DNA of 64,000 nt from Propionibacteriales bacterium (GTDB lineage Bacteria > Actinomycetota > Actinomycetes > Propionibacteriales > Nocardioidaceae): NCBI GenBank assembly GCA_026392415.1, contig JAPLCC010000011.1:165597-229596 (forward strand), written 5' to 3'. Positions 50,479-60,299 of the stretch are shown here, piece by piece. Positions within the stretch are counted from its first letter, which is position 1, and each line of letters opens with the position of its first letter. Made by a program: the position numbers and the translations under genes. The notes below the pieces were generated by a model. It made no database searches. It was not told the DNA's origin and was given only the letters and a program-made list of their open reading frames with translations.

Positions 50479-52617
50479 TCAGCCGATGCCGGGGATGGTG
50501 GACACCAGCAGGTCGATGGCCTTGATGCCGATGAACGGGGCCACGACGCCCCCGAGGCCGTAGATGGCCAGGTTGCGGCGCAGCATCGAAGCGGCGCTCG
50601 AGGGTCGATACCGCACGCCGCGCAGGGCAAGCGGGATCAGCGCCACGATCACCAGCGCGTTGAAGATGACCGCGGACAGGATGGCCGACTCGGGTGAGTC
50701 GAGCCGCATCACGTTGAGCGTGTCGAGGCCGGCGTACACGCCACCGAACATCGCGGGGATGATCGCGAAGTACTTGGCGACGTCGTTGGCGATGGAGAAC
50801 GTCGTCAGCGCCCCCCGCGTGATCAGCAGTTGCTTGCCGATCTCCACGATCTCGATGAGCTTCGTCGGGTTGGAGTCGAGGTCGACCATGTTGCCGGCCT
50901 CCTTGGCACTGGAGGTCCCGGTGTTCATCGCGACGCCGACGTCTGCCTGCGCCAGTGCGGGTGCATCGTTGGTGCCGTCGCCGGTCATCGCGACCAGCCG
51001 CCCGCCTTCCTGTTCCCGCTTGATCAGCGCCATCTTCTCCTCGGGCGTCGCCTCGGCGAGGAAGTCGTCGACGCCGGCCTCCTCGGCGATGGCGCGGGCG
51101 GTCAGCGGGTTGTCACCGGTGATCATCACGGTGCGGATGCCCATCCGGCGCATCTCCTCGAAGCGCTCGCGCATGCCTTCCTTGACCACGTCCTTGAGGT
51201 GGATGACACCCAGGACGCGGGCCGGTTCGTCGTGACGCTGCTCGGCCACGACCAGCGGGGTGCCGCCGGAGGAGGCGATCGCATCGACGATCGTGCCGAC
51301 TTCCTCCCCGGTCTGTCCGCCGCGCTCACGGACCCATGCCGTCACGGCCGATGCCGCACCCTTGCGGATCTCCCGCTCGCCGAGGTCCACGCCGGACATC
51401 CGCGTCTGCGCCGAGAACGGGACGAAGGTGAGGCCGGGCAGCTCGCCCTCCGAGCGTTCACGAAGGCCGTAGGAACGCTTCGCGAGGACGACCACCGACC
51501 GGCCCTCGGGGGTCTCGTCGGCGAGGGAGGCCAGCTGCGCCGCATCAGCCAGTACGGCGGCCGCGACGGTCTCGACGGGAAGGAACTCCGCGGCCTCCCG
51601 GTTGCCCAGCGTGATCGTGCCCGTCTTGTCGAGGAGCAGGGTGTTCACGTCCCCGGCCGCCTCGACCGCGCGCCCCGACATCGCCAGCACGTTGTGCTGG
51701 ACCAGGCGGTCCATGCCGGCGATGCCGATCGCGCTCAGCAGCGCCCCGATGGTCGTCGGGATCAGGCACACCAGCAGGGCGACCAGGACGAGCAGGTCCT
51801 GGTCGGCGCCGGAGTAGATCGCCAGCGGCTTCAGGGTCACCGTGGCGGCCAGGAAGATGATGGTCAGGCTCGAGAGCAGGATGTTGAGCGCGATCTCGTT
51901 GGGGGTCTTCTGACGGCTGGCGCCTTCGACGAGCGCGATCATCCGGTCGATGAAGCTCTCCCCGGGGTTGGTGGTGACCTGGACGACGATCCGGTCGGAC
52001 AGCACCTTGGTGCCGCCGGTCACCGAGCAGCGGTCGCCGCCCGATTCGCGGATCACCGGAGCGGATTCGCCGGTGATCGCCGACTCGTCGACGCTGGCCA
52101 CTCCTTCGATGACGTCACCGTCACCGGGGATGATCTGGCCTGCCTCGACGACGACGTGGTCGCCGATGCGCAACGCGGTGGCGGAGACGTCCTCGAGCTG
52201 TCCGCTGGCCAGCAGTCGGCGGGCGGTCGTCTCGGTCTTGGCGCGGCGCAAGGTGGCCGCCTGGGCGCGACCGCGGCCTTCGGCGACGGCCTCGGCGAGG
52301 TTCGCGAACACGACGGTCAGCCACAACCACACGGTGATCGCCCAGTTGAACACCGACGGATCGAGGATCGCGAGCACGGTGCACAGACCGGCCCCCACCT
52401 CGACGACGAACATGACCGGGGTGTGCACCAACACCCGGGGGTCGAGCTTCCGGAGCGCTTCGGGCAAGGAGGTGACCAGGGTGCGGGGGTCGAGCAGGCC
52501 TCCGCCCACGCGTCGTGAGGTGTCCGCGACGGGGCTCTCGTCTGCGGCAGGCGTGGTGGGCTCGGTCAGGGTGGACATCGATGTCTCCGGTCGGGAATCA
52601 GGGGCGCGGGTGCTCAC
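50479..52617 (-). CDS. kdpB: Potassium-transporting ATPase subunit B (P-type ATPase)
   Basis: 712 residues. P-type motifs are ITGES (actuator), [10 protein letters not shown] (phosphorylated Asp), TGDNPLTA and [11 protein letters not shown] (hinge). KdpB features include [42 protein letters not shown] and [18 protein letters not shown]. It hydrolyses ATP to drive high-affinity K+ uptake. Start GTG 52617 overlaps the kdpA stop (GTGA) and has GGAGG upstream; ATG 52578 with GGAG is a close alternative. Confidence 0.97.
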   Translation of the reverse strand: MSTRAPDSRPETSMSTLTEPTTPAADESPVADTSRRVGGGLLDPRTLVTSLPEALRKLDPRVLVHTPVMFVVEVGAGLCTVLAILDPSVFNWAITVWLWLTVVFANLAEAVAEGRGRAQAATLRRAKTETTARRLLASGQLEDVSATALRIGDHVVVEAGQIIPGDGDVIEGVASVDESAITGESAPVIRESGGDRCSVTGGTKVLSDRIVVQVTTNPGESFIDRMIALVEGASRQKTPNEIALNILLSSLTIIFLAATVTLKPLAIYSGADQDLLVLVALLVCLIPTTIGALLSAIGIAGMDRLVQHNVLAMSGRAVEAAGDVNTLLLDKTGTITLGNREAAEFLPVETVAAAVLADAAQLASLADETPEGRSVVVLAKRSYGLRERSEGELPGLTFVPFSAQTRMSGVDLGEREIRKGAASAVTAWVRERGGQTGEEVGTIVDAIASSGGTPLVVAEQRHDEPARVLGVIHLKDVVKEGMRERFEEMRRMGIRTVMITGDNPLTARAIAEEAGVDDFLAEATPEEKMALIKREQEGGRLVAMTGDGTNDAPALAQADVGVAMNTGTSSAKEAGNMVDLDSNPTKLIEIVEIGKQLLITRGALTTFSIANDVAKYFAIIPAMFGGVYAGLDTLNVMRLDSPESAILSAVIFNALVIVALIPLALRGVRYRPSSAASMLRRNLAIYGLGGVVAPFIGIKAIDLLVSTIPGIG

Positions 52618-54272
52618 AGGCCCTCCGCCAGCGGGCCGAGAGCGAGGGCGGGGAAGAAGGTCAGCCCGGCCACGATCAGAACGACCGTGGCGAGCATGCC
52701 GACGAACAGCGGCCCGTTGGTCGGCAGCGTGCCGCTGGTTCGCGGCACGGTCGCCTGTTTCGACAGGGCGCCGGCCAGGGCGAGCGTCAGGATGATCGGG
52801 ATGAACCGACCGGCCAGCATCGCCACCCCGAGGGTGATGTTGAAGAACGGCGTGTTGGCAGACAGGCCCGCGAACGCGGAGCCGTTGTTGTTGGCACCGG
52901 ACATGTAGGCGTAGAGGACCTCGCTGAGGCCGTGCGGGCCCGCGTTGAGGATGGACTCACGTGGGCCCGACAGGGCGAGGGCCAGGCCGGTGAAGCCGAG
53001 CACCAGCAGCGGCATGGTCAAGATGTTGAGAGCGACCAGCTTCATCTCGCCGGCGCGCAGCTTCTTGCCCAGTAGTTCGGGGGTCCGGCCCACCATCAGG
53101 CCGGCAATGAACACGGTGAGGATCGCCATGACGAGGATGCCGTAGAGACCGGTGCCGACGCCGCCGGGCGCGACCTCGCCGAGCCCCATGTTGAGCATCA
53201 ACAGGCCACCGCCGACCGGCGAGAACGAGGAGTGGAAGGAGTTGACTGCTCCGGTGCTGGTGCCGGTGGTCGAGACGGCGTACAGACTGGACCCGGGTAC
53301 GCCGAAGCGGGTCTCCTTGCCCTCCATGGCAGAGCCCGCCAGGTCGTAGGCCGCGGTCGGGTGCGCGGCCTCGATGGCCCACACCGCGGCGAGCATGACG
53401 ACCCAGATGACCGTCATCGTCGCGAGGATCGCGTAGCCCTGGCGCAGGTCCCCGACCATTTCGCCGAGGGTGCGGGTCAGGCAGACCGGGATCAGCAGCA
53501 GCAGGAAGATCTCGAACAGGTTGCTGACGGCACCGGGGTTCTCGAAGGGATGGGCCGCGTTGGCGTTGAAGAAGCCGCCACCGTTGGTCCCGAGCTCCTT
53601 GATCGCCTCCTGCGAGGCCACCGGTCCGCCGGGCAGGGTCTGGTTGCCGCCGGACAAGGTCGACACATCCACGCCGCCGGAGAGGTTCTGGACGACGCCG
53701 AGCAGGATCAGCACCACGGCCGCGACGAGTGCGAGGGGCAGCAGGATCCGGATCACGCCGCGGGTCAGGTCGACCCAGAAGTTGCCCAGCCGTCCCGTGT
53801 GGGAGCGGGCGAATCCGCGGATCAGTGCCACGGCGACGCACAGACCCACCGCGGCGGACAGGAAGTTCTGGACCGCAAGTCCGCCCATCTGGGCCAGGTG
53901 TCCCATCGTGGCCTCGCCGGAGTAGGCCTGCCAGTTGGTGTTCGTGACGAACGAGACCGCCGTGTTGAAGGCGAGGTCGGGAGCCACCTCCGGGAAGCCC
54001 AGGGACCACGGCAGGCCGGACTGCAACCGCTGGACGGCGTACAGCAGGACGACGCCAGCGAAGGAGAACGCCAGCAGCGCGACGGCGTAGGTCTTCCACG
54101 CCTGGTCGGCCCGCGGGTCCACGCCCACCAGGCGGTAGATCACACGCTCCACGCGCAGGTCGCGCTCGGTGGTGAACACGTGGGCCATGTAGCTGCCCAG
54201 GGGGCGGTAACACAGCGCCAGTGCGGCGATCAGGGCGCCGACCTGCAACAGGCCGGCCAGGGTGTCGTTCAT
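52614..54272 (-). CDS. kdpA: Potassium-transporting ATPase subunit A
   Basis: 552 residues with ten membrane segments and the four pore repeats characteristic of Kdp[57 protein letters not shown] and [16 protein letters not shown]. It provides the K+ selectivity filter. It begins with ATG 54272 one base before the end of kdpF on the transcript map (TAG-A-ATG overlap region), so the genes are tightly coupled. Confidence 0.97.
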   Translation of the reverse strand: MNDTLAGLLQVGALIAALALCYRPLGSYMAHVFTTERDLRVERVIYRLVGVDPRADQAWKTYAVALLAFSFAGVVLLYAVQRLQSGLPWSLGFPEVAPDLAFNTAVSFVTNTNWQAYSGEATMGHLAQMGGLAVQNFLSAAVGLCVAVALIRGFARSHTGRLGNFWVDLTRGVIRILLPLALVAAVVLILLGVVQNLSGGVDVSTLSGGNQTLPGGPVASQEAIKELGTNGGGFFNANAAHPFENPGAVSNLFEIFLLLLIPVCLTRTLGEMVGDLRQGYAILATMTVIWVVMLAAVWAIEAAHPTAAYDLAGSAMEGKETRFGVPGSSLYAVSTTGTSTGAVNSFHSSFSPVGGGLLMLNMGLGEVAPGGVGTGLYGILVMAILTVFIAGLMVGRTPELLGKKLRAGEMKLVALNILTMPLLVLGFTGLALALSGPRESILNAGPHGLSEVLYAYMSGANNNGSAFAGLSANTPFFNITLGVAMLAGRFIPIILTLALAGALSKQATVPRTSGTLPTNGPLFVGMLATVVLIVAGLTFFPALALGPLAEGL

Positions 54273-54273
54273 T

Positions 54274-54363
54274 CTAGAAACGCTCCGGGAAGACGAGGGT
54301 GGCCACGAGATAGCCGAGAAGGATGGCGCTGATGACCAGCGCGATGACGTTTTCGATGCTCAT
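54274..54363 (-). CDS. kdpF: Potassium-transporting ATPase subunit F (29 residues)
   Basis: A very short frame encoding MSIENVIALVISAILLGYLV followed by ATLVFPERF, which has the single membrane helix and the C-terminal PERF motif typical of KdpF. It stabilises the KdpABC complex in the membrane. The stop TAG lies 1 base before the kdpA ATG. The preceding mini-gene ends 11 bases upstream. Confidence 0.93.
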   Translation of the reverse strand: MSIENVIALVISAILLGYLVATLVFPERF

Positions 54364-54373
54364 GCGGAGAGAC

Positions 54374-54457
54374 TCACCATCGGTCGAGAGCGATCAGGAT
54401 CAGGAAGGCCACGGCGAAGAACGCGACGACCAGTGAGAGGAAGAGGACGTCGTTCAC
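54374..54457 (-). CDS. 27-residue single-span membrane peptide in the kdp operon
   Basis: From GTG 54457 with a GGAGGA site 6 bases upstream: MNDVLFLSLVVAFFAVAFLI then LIALDRW. One membrane helix with a short basic/aromatic end. It sits between the 116-residue membrane gene (4-base GTGA overlap) and kdpF. Its size and position suggest a further small subunit or regulator of the Kdp complex; this is inference, as I cannot name a family. Confidence 0.7.
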   Translation of the reverse strand: MNDVLFLSLVVAFFAVAFLILIALDRW

Positions 54458-54804
54458 GGCTTCCTCCGCAGGACCGACGTCGCGAGGCAGGCCAGCACGA
54501 AGGCCGCCATCAGCCAGAGGTCGGGCTGCGTGAGCCGCAACTGGCCGTAGTCGTGCAAGGCGAAGCCTTCGGCGAATGCCCATCCGGCAAAGCCGATTCC
54601 GCTGGCCGAGGCGCGATCAAGAAAGGTGCTGAGGCTCATCGCTGCGCCGAGCAACAACAGCACGCCAACGGCGGCCGGGGGATCGACGGCGGCGACGACA
54701 CCGACGAAGGCGAAGAGCGCGAAGCCGGCGAGGCCGAACCGGACCGCTGGCTCGTCGATCGCCCTCGGCTCACCGCGCCGATGAAGGGTCTGGACGGATG
54801 TCAT
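54454..54804 (-). CDS. Membrane protein at the head of the kdp operon
   Basis: 116 residues with three hydrophobic segments (FGLAGFALFAFVGVVAAV, AVGVLLLLGAAMSLSTFL, LWLMAAFVLACLATSVL). No family recognised. It is the first gene of the kdp unit and its stop overlaps the 27-residue gene. The leader contains a 7-pair hairpin (CCGGGGC-GTCA-GCCCCGG at 54826-54843) downstream of the GTTAGG repeats; that may affect RNA stability. Confidence 0.7.
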   Translation of the reverse strand: MTSVQTLHRRGEPRAIDEPAVRFGLAGFALFAFVGVVAAVDPPAAVGVLLLLGAAMSLSTFLDRASASGIGFAGWAFAEGFALHDYGQLRLTQPDLWLMAAFVLACLATSVLRRKP

Positions 54805-54844
54805 GTGGTGGAGTCTTCGCCGGTTCCGGGGCGTCAGCCCCGGT

Positions 54845-54924
54845 CCTAACGCCCCGCTAACGTCGTCCTGACAAGGCCTAACAGGCCTGTGACCTCGCTC
54901 CCACCGTGTTAGGAACCTGTTAGG
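54845..54924. promoter_or_regulatory. kdpE site: Tandem GTTAGG repeats, probable KdpE operators
   Basis: On the minus strand four half-sites read GTTAGG-like: CCTAAC 54845-54850, GCTAAC 54856-54861, CCTGAC 54867-54872 and CCTAAC 54877-54882 (plus-strand sequence), spaced 11, 11 and 10 bases. On the plus strand GTTAGG recurs at 54908-54913 and 54919-54924, 11 bases apart. Direct repeats with one-turn spacing are the typical OmpR-family mode. They face the kdp operon and the divergent transporter, so both may be controlled. Confidence 0.7.
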
Positions 54925-54964
54925 ACGAGCCGCAGGGAGTCAGGCAGACCGATTGACTCCTGTC

Positions 54965-56830
54965 GTGAGTACCTCCGAGAGCGATCCGGACAAGCACACC
55001 CGCCCCTGGTGGCAGGTGATGTGCCTGACCGGCGTCGACTACTTCTCCACCCTGGGCTACCAACCGGGCATCGCTTTCCTCGCGGCTGGCCTGCTCAGCC
55101 CGCTGGCGACGATCATCCTGGTGTTGCTCACCCTGTTCGGGGCGCTGCCCGTCTACCGCCGTGTGGCGCAGGAGAGCCCGCACGGCCAGGGCTCGATCGC
55201 GATGCTGGAGCGGTTGCTCCCGATGTGGCGCGGCAAGATCTTCGTGCTCGTGCTGCTCGGCTTCGCGATGACCGACTTCATCATCACCATCACGTTGTCC
55301 GCCGCCGACGCGAGCGCGCACGTCGTCGAGAACCCGCACGTCCCTGACGCCCTCCACGGACAGGAGCTCTGGATCACCCTGGGCCTGATCGCCCTGCTCG
55401 GTGGGGTGTTCCTCCGTGGCTTCAAGGAGGCTGTCGGTGTCGCGGTCGTCCTGGTGGTCAGCTACCTGTTGCTCAATGCGGTCGTGATCGGCGTCAGCGC
55501 CGTGCACGTGATCCAGAACGGCCATGTCGTCACCGACTGGTCCACCTCGCTGACGGCGGAGCACGGCAACATCGCGCTGATGATCGCGGTGTCGTTGACG
55601 CTGTTCCCGAAGCTGGCTCTCGGTCTCTCCGGCTTCGAGACGGGCGTCGCGGTGATGGGCCACGTCAAGGGAGCTCCCGACGACGATGCGGTGCGACCCG
55701 CCGTACGGATCCGCAACACCAAGCGGCTGCTCACCACTGCGGCGTTGATCATGAGCATCTACCTGATCGCCTCCAGCCTGGTCACCACGCTGCTCATCCC
55801 GACCGAGGCGTTCGAGGACGGCGGCGAGGCCAACGGCCGTGCACTGGCGTACCTCGCCCACGAGTACCTCGGCGACGTGTTCGGCACCGCCTACGACGTC
55901 TCGACCATCCTGATCCTCTGGTTCGCCGGTGCCTCGGCGATGGCCGCCATGCTCGCCCTCATCCCGCGCTACCTGCCCCGCTACGGCATGGCCCCGGAAT
56001 GGGCGGGAGCGGTGAAGCCGCTGGTCTGCATCCTGACCGCGACCGCGTTCCTGATCACCTGGATCTTCGATGCCGACGTCGACGCACAGGGTGGCGCCTA
56101 TGCCACCGGTGTCCTGGTGCTCATCACCTCAGCGAGCGTCGCGGTGGCGCTCGCTGCGCGCAAGGCGCGCCAGCGCGGCTGGACGATCGGCTTCACCCTG
56201 ATCGCGGCCGTCTTCACCTACACGACGCTCGATAACATCTACGAACGGCCCGACGGCGTGAAGATCGGTGCGTGCTTCATCGCCGCGATCATCGCGGTCT
56301 CGCTGCTCTCCCGACTGACGCGCTCGCTGGAGCTGCGCACCACCGAGATCGAGTACGACGCCAAGGCGGACGCGTTCATTCGCGACTGTGCGCGTCGCAC
56401 GCTCCGGCTGGTCGCCCATGACCCGGAGCACCGCGACGTCGGCTCGTACCGTGCGAAAGTGCGACAGATCGTCGATTCCCACGACCTGCAGAACGGCGGG
56501 GACCTGGTGTTCGTCGAGGTCGTCGTCGAGGACTACTCCGACTTCGAGAGCCGGATCGCCGTCGAGGGGTCCGTCGTCCACGGGCAGTTCCGCGTGCTGA
56601 GGGTGCACGCCGCCACCATCCCCAATGCGCTCGCGGCCCTGCTGCTCGACCTGCGCGAGCGATCGGGGGTCCGCCCGCACATGTACTTCGAGTGGACCGA
56701 GGGCAGCCCGCTCCTCCAGATGGCGCGGTTCCTGCTGTTCGGGACGGGCGAGGTGGCGCCGTTGACCCGCGAGGTCGTGCGGCGCGCCGAGAAGGACCCC
56801 AGGCGTCGACCGCACGTCCACGCCGGGTGA
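54965..56830 (+). CDS. APC-superfamily transporter, KimA-like potassium transporter candidate
   Basis: 621 residues from GTG 54965. Twelve membrane segments begin [35 protein letters not shown] and include [48 protein letters not shown] and [30 protein letters not shown]-terminal cytoplasmic domain of about 160 residues follows. The size and layout resemble KimA-type proton-coupled K+ symporters of the APC superfamily. Divergence from kdp and shared GTTAGG repeats support a role in potassium uptake, but amino acid transport cannot be excluded. Confidence 0.8.
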   Translation: MSTSESDPDKHTRPWWQVMCLTGVDYFSTLGYQPGIAFLAAGLLSPLATIILVLLTLFGALPVYRRVAQESPHGQGSIAMLERLLPMWRGKIFVLVLLGFAMTDFIITITLSAADASAHVVENPHVPDALHGQELWITLGLIALLGGVFLRGFKEAVGVAVVLVVSYLLLNAVVIGVSAVHVIQNGHVVTDWSTSLTAEHGNIALMIAVSLTLFPKLALGLSGFETGVAVMGHVKGAPDDDAVRPAVRIRNTKRLLTTAALIMSIYLIASSLVTTLLIPTEAFEDGGEANGRALAYLAHEYLGDVFGTAYDVSTILILWFAGASAMAAMLALIPRYLPRYGMAPEWAGAVKPLVCILTATAFLITWIFDADVDAQGGAYATGVLVLITSASVAVALAARKARQRGWTIGFTLIAAVFTYTTLDNIYERPDGVKIGACFIAAIIAVSLLSRLTRSLELRTTEIEYDAKADAFIRDCARRTLRLVAHDPEHRDVGSYRAKVRQIVDSHDLQNGGDLVFVEVVVEDYSDFESRIAVEGSVVHGQFRVLRVHAATIPNALAALLLDLRERSGVRPHMYFEWTEGSPLLQMARFLLFGTGEVAPLTREVVRRAEKDPRRRPHVHAG

Positions 56831-56855
56831 CAGGACCGGAGGTAGCGTCGATCGC

Positions 56856-57179
56856 ATGGGACGCAACTATGAGGTGCTCACTGCCGAGGAGTTTCAGGCC
56901 GCTGAGGGCGTCGAGGACTGGCAGGTCGTCGGCGTCGAGGTCGTGGCGAGCTTTGCCACCGGCTCCTTCGTCAGCGGGCTGGCGCTCGTCAACGAGATCG
57001 GCCGGCTGGCGGAGCAGGTCAACCACCACCCCGACCTGACGCTCACCTACCCGAAGGTCGGCGTCAGCCTCTCGACGCACGACACCGGCACCCTCACGAC
57101 CGCCGACCGCGACCTCGCCCGGGCGATCTCGGCGGCCGCGCGCGGTCTCGGTGTGGCCGCGGAGCAGCGGCTGGCCTAG
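56856..57179 (+). CDS. Pterin-4a-carbinolamine dehydratase
   Basis: 107 residues. The active-site pattern VNHHPDLTLTYPKVGVSLSTHDTGTLTTADRDLARAI matches the PCD motif (H-x-H-P ... W/Y-N-x-V/ L-T-TH-x-x-G-L). The enzyme dehydrates 4a-hydroxytetrahydropterin and can also modify molybdopterin-related cofactors. Start ATG 56856 has TAGCGT 7 bases upstream (leaderless). It ends 4 bases into the convergent membrane gene. Confidence 0.9.
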   Translation: MGRNYEVLTAEEFQAAEGVEDWQVVGVEVVASFATGSFVSGLALVNEIGRLAEQVNHHPDLTLTYPKVGVSLSTHDTGTLTTADRDLARAISAAARGLGVAAEQRLA

Positions 57180-57802
57180 CGACCGAGCTGGGGCGCCGAC
57201 TCGCGCAGCTGGCCGCTGCGCCACAGCGCGTGGATCGCCAGACCGGCGACGACGGATCCCAGCGTGCCGAGAGCCAGGTCGCCGAGGGTGTCCTCGTAGG
57301 CGAACGCGTGCTCGGCACCCCCGCTGATGAAGGCGTAGAACTCGGCGAGCTCCCACACGATCGCCGAGGTCGCCCCGACGGCCAGGGCGCGCTCGACGAC
57401 ACGGATCCGGCTGGCGCTGTGGTGCAAGGTCAGCAGGATCACGGTCGCCGCGATCAGGCCGGTGTTGACGAAGTGCATGAGGTCGTCGAACCACACGATC
57501 GAGTCGTAGAGGTCCATCCGGTTGCCGAGGATGTCGGTGAAACAGGTCAGCGTCACCAGCAGGTCGGGCACCCATGGGAAGGACGCCCGTTCCTTCCACG
57601 CGAGCAGCCAGATCACCGGCACGGTGAAGGAGATGAGCGGGTAGCCGATGGCCCGCGCCTCGGCGGCCTTGTTGCGCAGATTGCTGCCGTCGGGGTCGAT
57701 CACGACGAGCAGCAGGAGCAGCACCAGCATGCCCTTGGCAGCCACGTCAGCGGTGCGGACGACGGCGGGCGTGGGGTAGCGCACCGCCACGGCCTCGCTC
57801 AT
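57176..57802 (-). CDS. Polytopic membrane protein of unknown function
   Basis: 208 residues from ATG 57802 with about six membrane segments. Conserved-looking polar motifs lie at membrane edges: DLYDSIVWFDDLMHFVNTGLI, VVWELAEFYAF and YEDTLGDLALGTLGSVVAG, with several Asp, Glu and His residues reminiscent of the DUF2238-like membrane proteins. Function unknown. Confidence 0.72.
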   Translation of the reverse strand: MSEAVAVRYPTPAVVRTADVAAKGMLVLLLLLVVIDPDGSNLRNKAAEARAIGYPLISFTVPVIWLLAWKERASFPWVPDLLVTLTCFTDILGNRMDLYDSIVWFDDLMHFVNTGLIAATVILLTLHHSASRIRVVERALAVGATSAIVWELAEFYAFISGGAEHAFAYEDTLGDLALGTLGSVVAGLAIHALWRSGQLRESAPQLGR

Positions 57803-57981
57803 CGGTGCTCCCTGTCGTCGTCGAGCGCCGAGTCTCGCACGGTCGAGTACCGCGTTCCGAGTCCTTGTGGCGTACGACGCGTTACGGAAGCGGCCCCTGG
57901 AGCGACAACTTGTGGCACCGTGTACGAGAATCATCAACGCTGATGGGGGTATTCCTCTCCTCGGCGGCAAGGGGGGAACGC

Positions 57982-58635
57982 GTGGTCGACGGACTGATGG
58001 GGATGGCCGACGTGCCCGCGCCCGTGCTGTACGACGACACGCCGTCGTCGTACGAACGCTTCGGTGTGAACTGGGTCCGGCGGGTGCTGCACCTCGATCG
58101 CATCCTCGCGACGGTCGACCAGGTGCTGGGTGACCAGATCGCCCTGGGACCGATCGGGGCCGGACCCGGCCGCGCGTTCGCGAGCATCAGCTTCGTCGGG
58201 ACCTTTCACCCGACCACGGGCCACGAGGTCCCTGCCGAGCTGCTGACCTACGCGATCAACCTGCCCATCAGCGTGGTCTTCGATCTCGACCTGCCGATGG
58301 ACCGGCTGACCTTCAACGGCGAGGTCGTCATCCCGCTGGTGCTGGTCGTGCACACCGAGGAGCCGCTGAAGCTGCGCCTCGAGCTCCGGACTCCGACCGA
58401 GGAGCAGATCCAGCTCCAGCTCCACACCGACACCCGCCGGGGGTCGATGATCCGCAAGATCGCCGGCATCGACGGTGAGCTGCGTCGGTTCGTGCTCAAG
58501 GTCATCGACACCGAGCTCAACAAGACCTACGTCCAGAAGGCGACGAACCTCGACATGGAGGTGCTGATCGCCGAGGCGTGGCCTGCGCTCACGCAGCAGT
58601 TCCTGCCGCGGGGACCCGAGGACCGGCGGGGCTGA
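57982..58635 (+). CDS. Uncharacterised beta-rich protein
   Basis: 217 residues from GTG 57982, chosen for the AAGGGGGGAAC ribosome site; ATG 57943 is in frame. The sequence has strand-rich stretches (GRAFASISFVGTFHPTTGHE, PISVVFDLDLPMDRLTFNGEVVIPLVLVVHTEEPLKLRLELR) and a helical end. No family recognised, no membrane span. The 3' end overlaps the convergent small membrane gene by 47 bases. Confidence 0.65.
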   Translation: MVDGLMGMADVPAPVLYDDTPSSYERFGVNWVRRVLHLDRILATVDQVLGDQIALGPIGAGPGRAFASISFVGTFHPTTGHEVPAELLTYAINLPISVVFDLDLPMDRLTFNGEVVIPLVLVVHTEEPLKLRLELRTPTEEQIQLQLHTDTRRGSMIRKIAGIDGELRRFVLKVIDTELNKTYVQKATNLDMEVLIAEAWPALTQQFLPRGPEDRRG

Positions 58636-58795
58636 CCTTCCGTGCGGCGTGGCCTGCGCGGGGCTGGGCGGCGACCCGGCGTGCCGGGGCCGAGATCGCG
58701 TCGCGGAGACCGCCGATCGTCATGGCGATGAGCGGGATCCAGACCGGGATCAGCATGAACAGGTAGATCGGCAGCAGTTGCAGCAGGTCGGTCAT
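58589..58795 (-). CDS. Small membrane protein, 68 residues
   Basis: ATG 58795 is preceded by GGAG at a good distance. The N-terminal 30 residues form a membrane helix with Pro (LLPIYLFMLIPVWIPLIAMTIGGL), followed by a basic, Ala/Arg/Pro-rich tail. No family recognised. It lies about 140 bases downstream of the PucR-type gene. Confidence 0.6.
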   Translation of the reverse strand: MTDLLQLLPIYLFMLIPVWIPLIAMTIGGLRDAISAPARRVAAQPRAGHAARKVSPAGPRVPAAGTAA

Positions 58796-58934
58796 GGTGG
58801 GCTCCGTGGGGATCGCGGCGAAGGAACATCTCGGTGGCCACGAGTCTGGTGGGGCAACGCCCTCGCGTCGTCGGAGCGCCGCGACGAAGTCCGGACCGCG
58901 AATTGGACCCGGGGTACAAAGCCCGGAAGGGCCG

Positions 58935-60212
58935 TCAGTTCGTCGGTGCGAGCACCGCGTCGCCGAGCCAGTGGCACGCGAGCAGGGCCAGGTGCAGCTC
59001 CAGAGGAGCAACGTCCAGGCCCCGGCCGCGCAGTTCGACAGCCTTCTCCACGCGGTAACGCACGGTGTTCTTGTGCAGGTGCAGTTGCTCGGCCGTCGTG
59101 AGGTAGCTGCCGCCCGAGTCGAGGAAGACGAGCAGGGTGTCGCGCAGCCGGGTCGCACCGTCGTCGGCCGACGCGAGGTCGCCGAGCACGTCGGTGACCA
59201 GCCTGCGGCTGCCCCCGAGGTCGGCGGCCAGCAGGGTGGCCGCCCGCAGCCCGCCGGCGGCGTACGACGTCACCCGCTGCCCTCGCTCGCCAGCGAGCCG
59301 GGCGACGTACGCCGCCGCCATCGCCTGGTCGTGCGTGGTGCGGAACCCGGCCACACCGGAGGCCGGCGCCCCGAGGGCGACCCGGATCGGCCCGCCCTTC
59401 GCCAGCAGGGTGTCGGGGAGCTCGGGGGGCGTCGAGGAACTGCCCATCGGAAACCACGCCCAGGCCGTCGAACGGTCGCGCGGAGTCACGAACGGAGCGC
59501 CGAGGGCACCGATCTCCTGGGCGATGGAGCCGGCCAGCCGCTCGAGATCGCCGAGCGCATCGGTGGCGGCGTCCACCGCCCAGAGCACCGCTCCGACGTG
59601 GTGTTGGCGCATCCGGTGCCCGAGCGTGGTCTCGGCGGTGACCGCGTCGATCGGCTCGCCCGCCAGCAGCTGCTCGAGCAGTTGCGTGCGCACGGTGTTC
59701 TGGTGGGCGAGCCACTTCTTGCGCTCGGTCTCGTAGGCCGCGATGACCTGCTCGGTGATCCGGTCGATGTAGCGGAAGGTGACCGTGATCATTTCCTGGA
59801 TCGCGCGGTAGGCGACGTCGGGATCCTGCTCCTTGTCGCTGATCTCCTGGAAGGACCAGTCCGAGATCCACTGCTGACCGAGCCGGTAGGCCCGGACCAG
59901 TGCCGTCAACGGCACGCCGCGCTGGGCGAGGCGGCGGGAGTACTCCCGCGCCGCCACCGGCACGGTCGCGTCCTCCACGTCGAGGTCGTGCTGAAGGAGG
60001 TGCGCGACCGTCTCGAGGTTGGCGTCGACGCTGCTGCGCAGCAGGTCCTCGAGGACCGGATCGCTCTTCAGGTCGGGGATGTTCGTCAGGAGGCCGTCGT
60101 GCAGGCGGTCGGTCAGCGCCGGCAGCTGGCCCGCCATCGTCGAGCCGAGGGTGGCGACCCGGTCACTCCAGGCACGGTCGAAGGCAGCGCTGGCATGCTC
60201 CGCAGCGCTCAT
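58935..60212 (-). CDS. PucR/CdaR-family transcriptional regulator
   Basis: 425 residues from ATG 60212. The N-terminal half is helical (RsbRD-like segment VAAREYSRRLAQRGVPLTALVRAYRLGQQWISDWSFQEI), followed by a GGDEF-like ligand domain and the C-terminal PucR helix-turn-helix LRDTLLVFLDSGGSYLTTAEQLHLHKNTVRYRVEKAVELRG. Such proteins regulate catabolic genes. It is divergent from the DUF3556 gene with only about 90 bases between, so that operon is the likely target. Confidence 0.88.
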   Translation of the reverse strand: MSAAEHASAAFDRAWSDRVATLGSTMAGQLPALTDRLHDGLLTNIPDLKSDPVLEDLLRSSVDANLETVAHLLQHDLDVEDATVPVAAREYSRRLAQRGVPLTALVRAYRLGQQWISDWSFQEISDKEQDPDVAYRAIQEMITVTFRYIDRITEQVIAAYETERKKWLAHQNTVRTQLLEQLLAGEPIDAVTAETTLGHRMRQHHVGAVLWAVDAATDALGDLERLAGSIAQEIGALGAPFVTPRDRSTAWAWFPMGSSSTPPELPDTLLAKGGPIRVALGAPASGVAGFRTTHDQAMAAAYVARLAGERGQRVTSYAAGGLRAATLLAADLGGSRRLVTDVLGDLASADDGATRLRDTLLVFLDSGGSYLTTAEQLHLHKNTVRYRVEKAVELRGRGLDVAPLELHLALLACHWLGDAVLAPTN

Positions 60213-60299
60213 GGGGTGCCATCTGTTCCCGTCGACCTCACGACTGCATTGTGCTCCCGATCCAGTGACCGGCGCCACAGGCATCCCTAGAGTCGCTCC

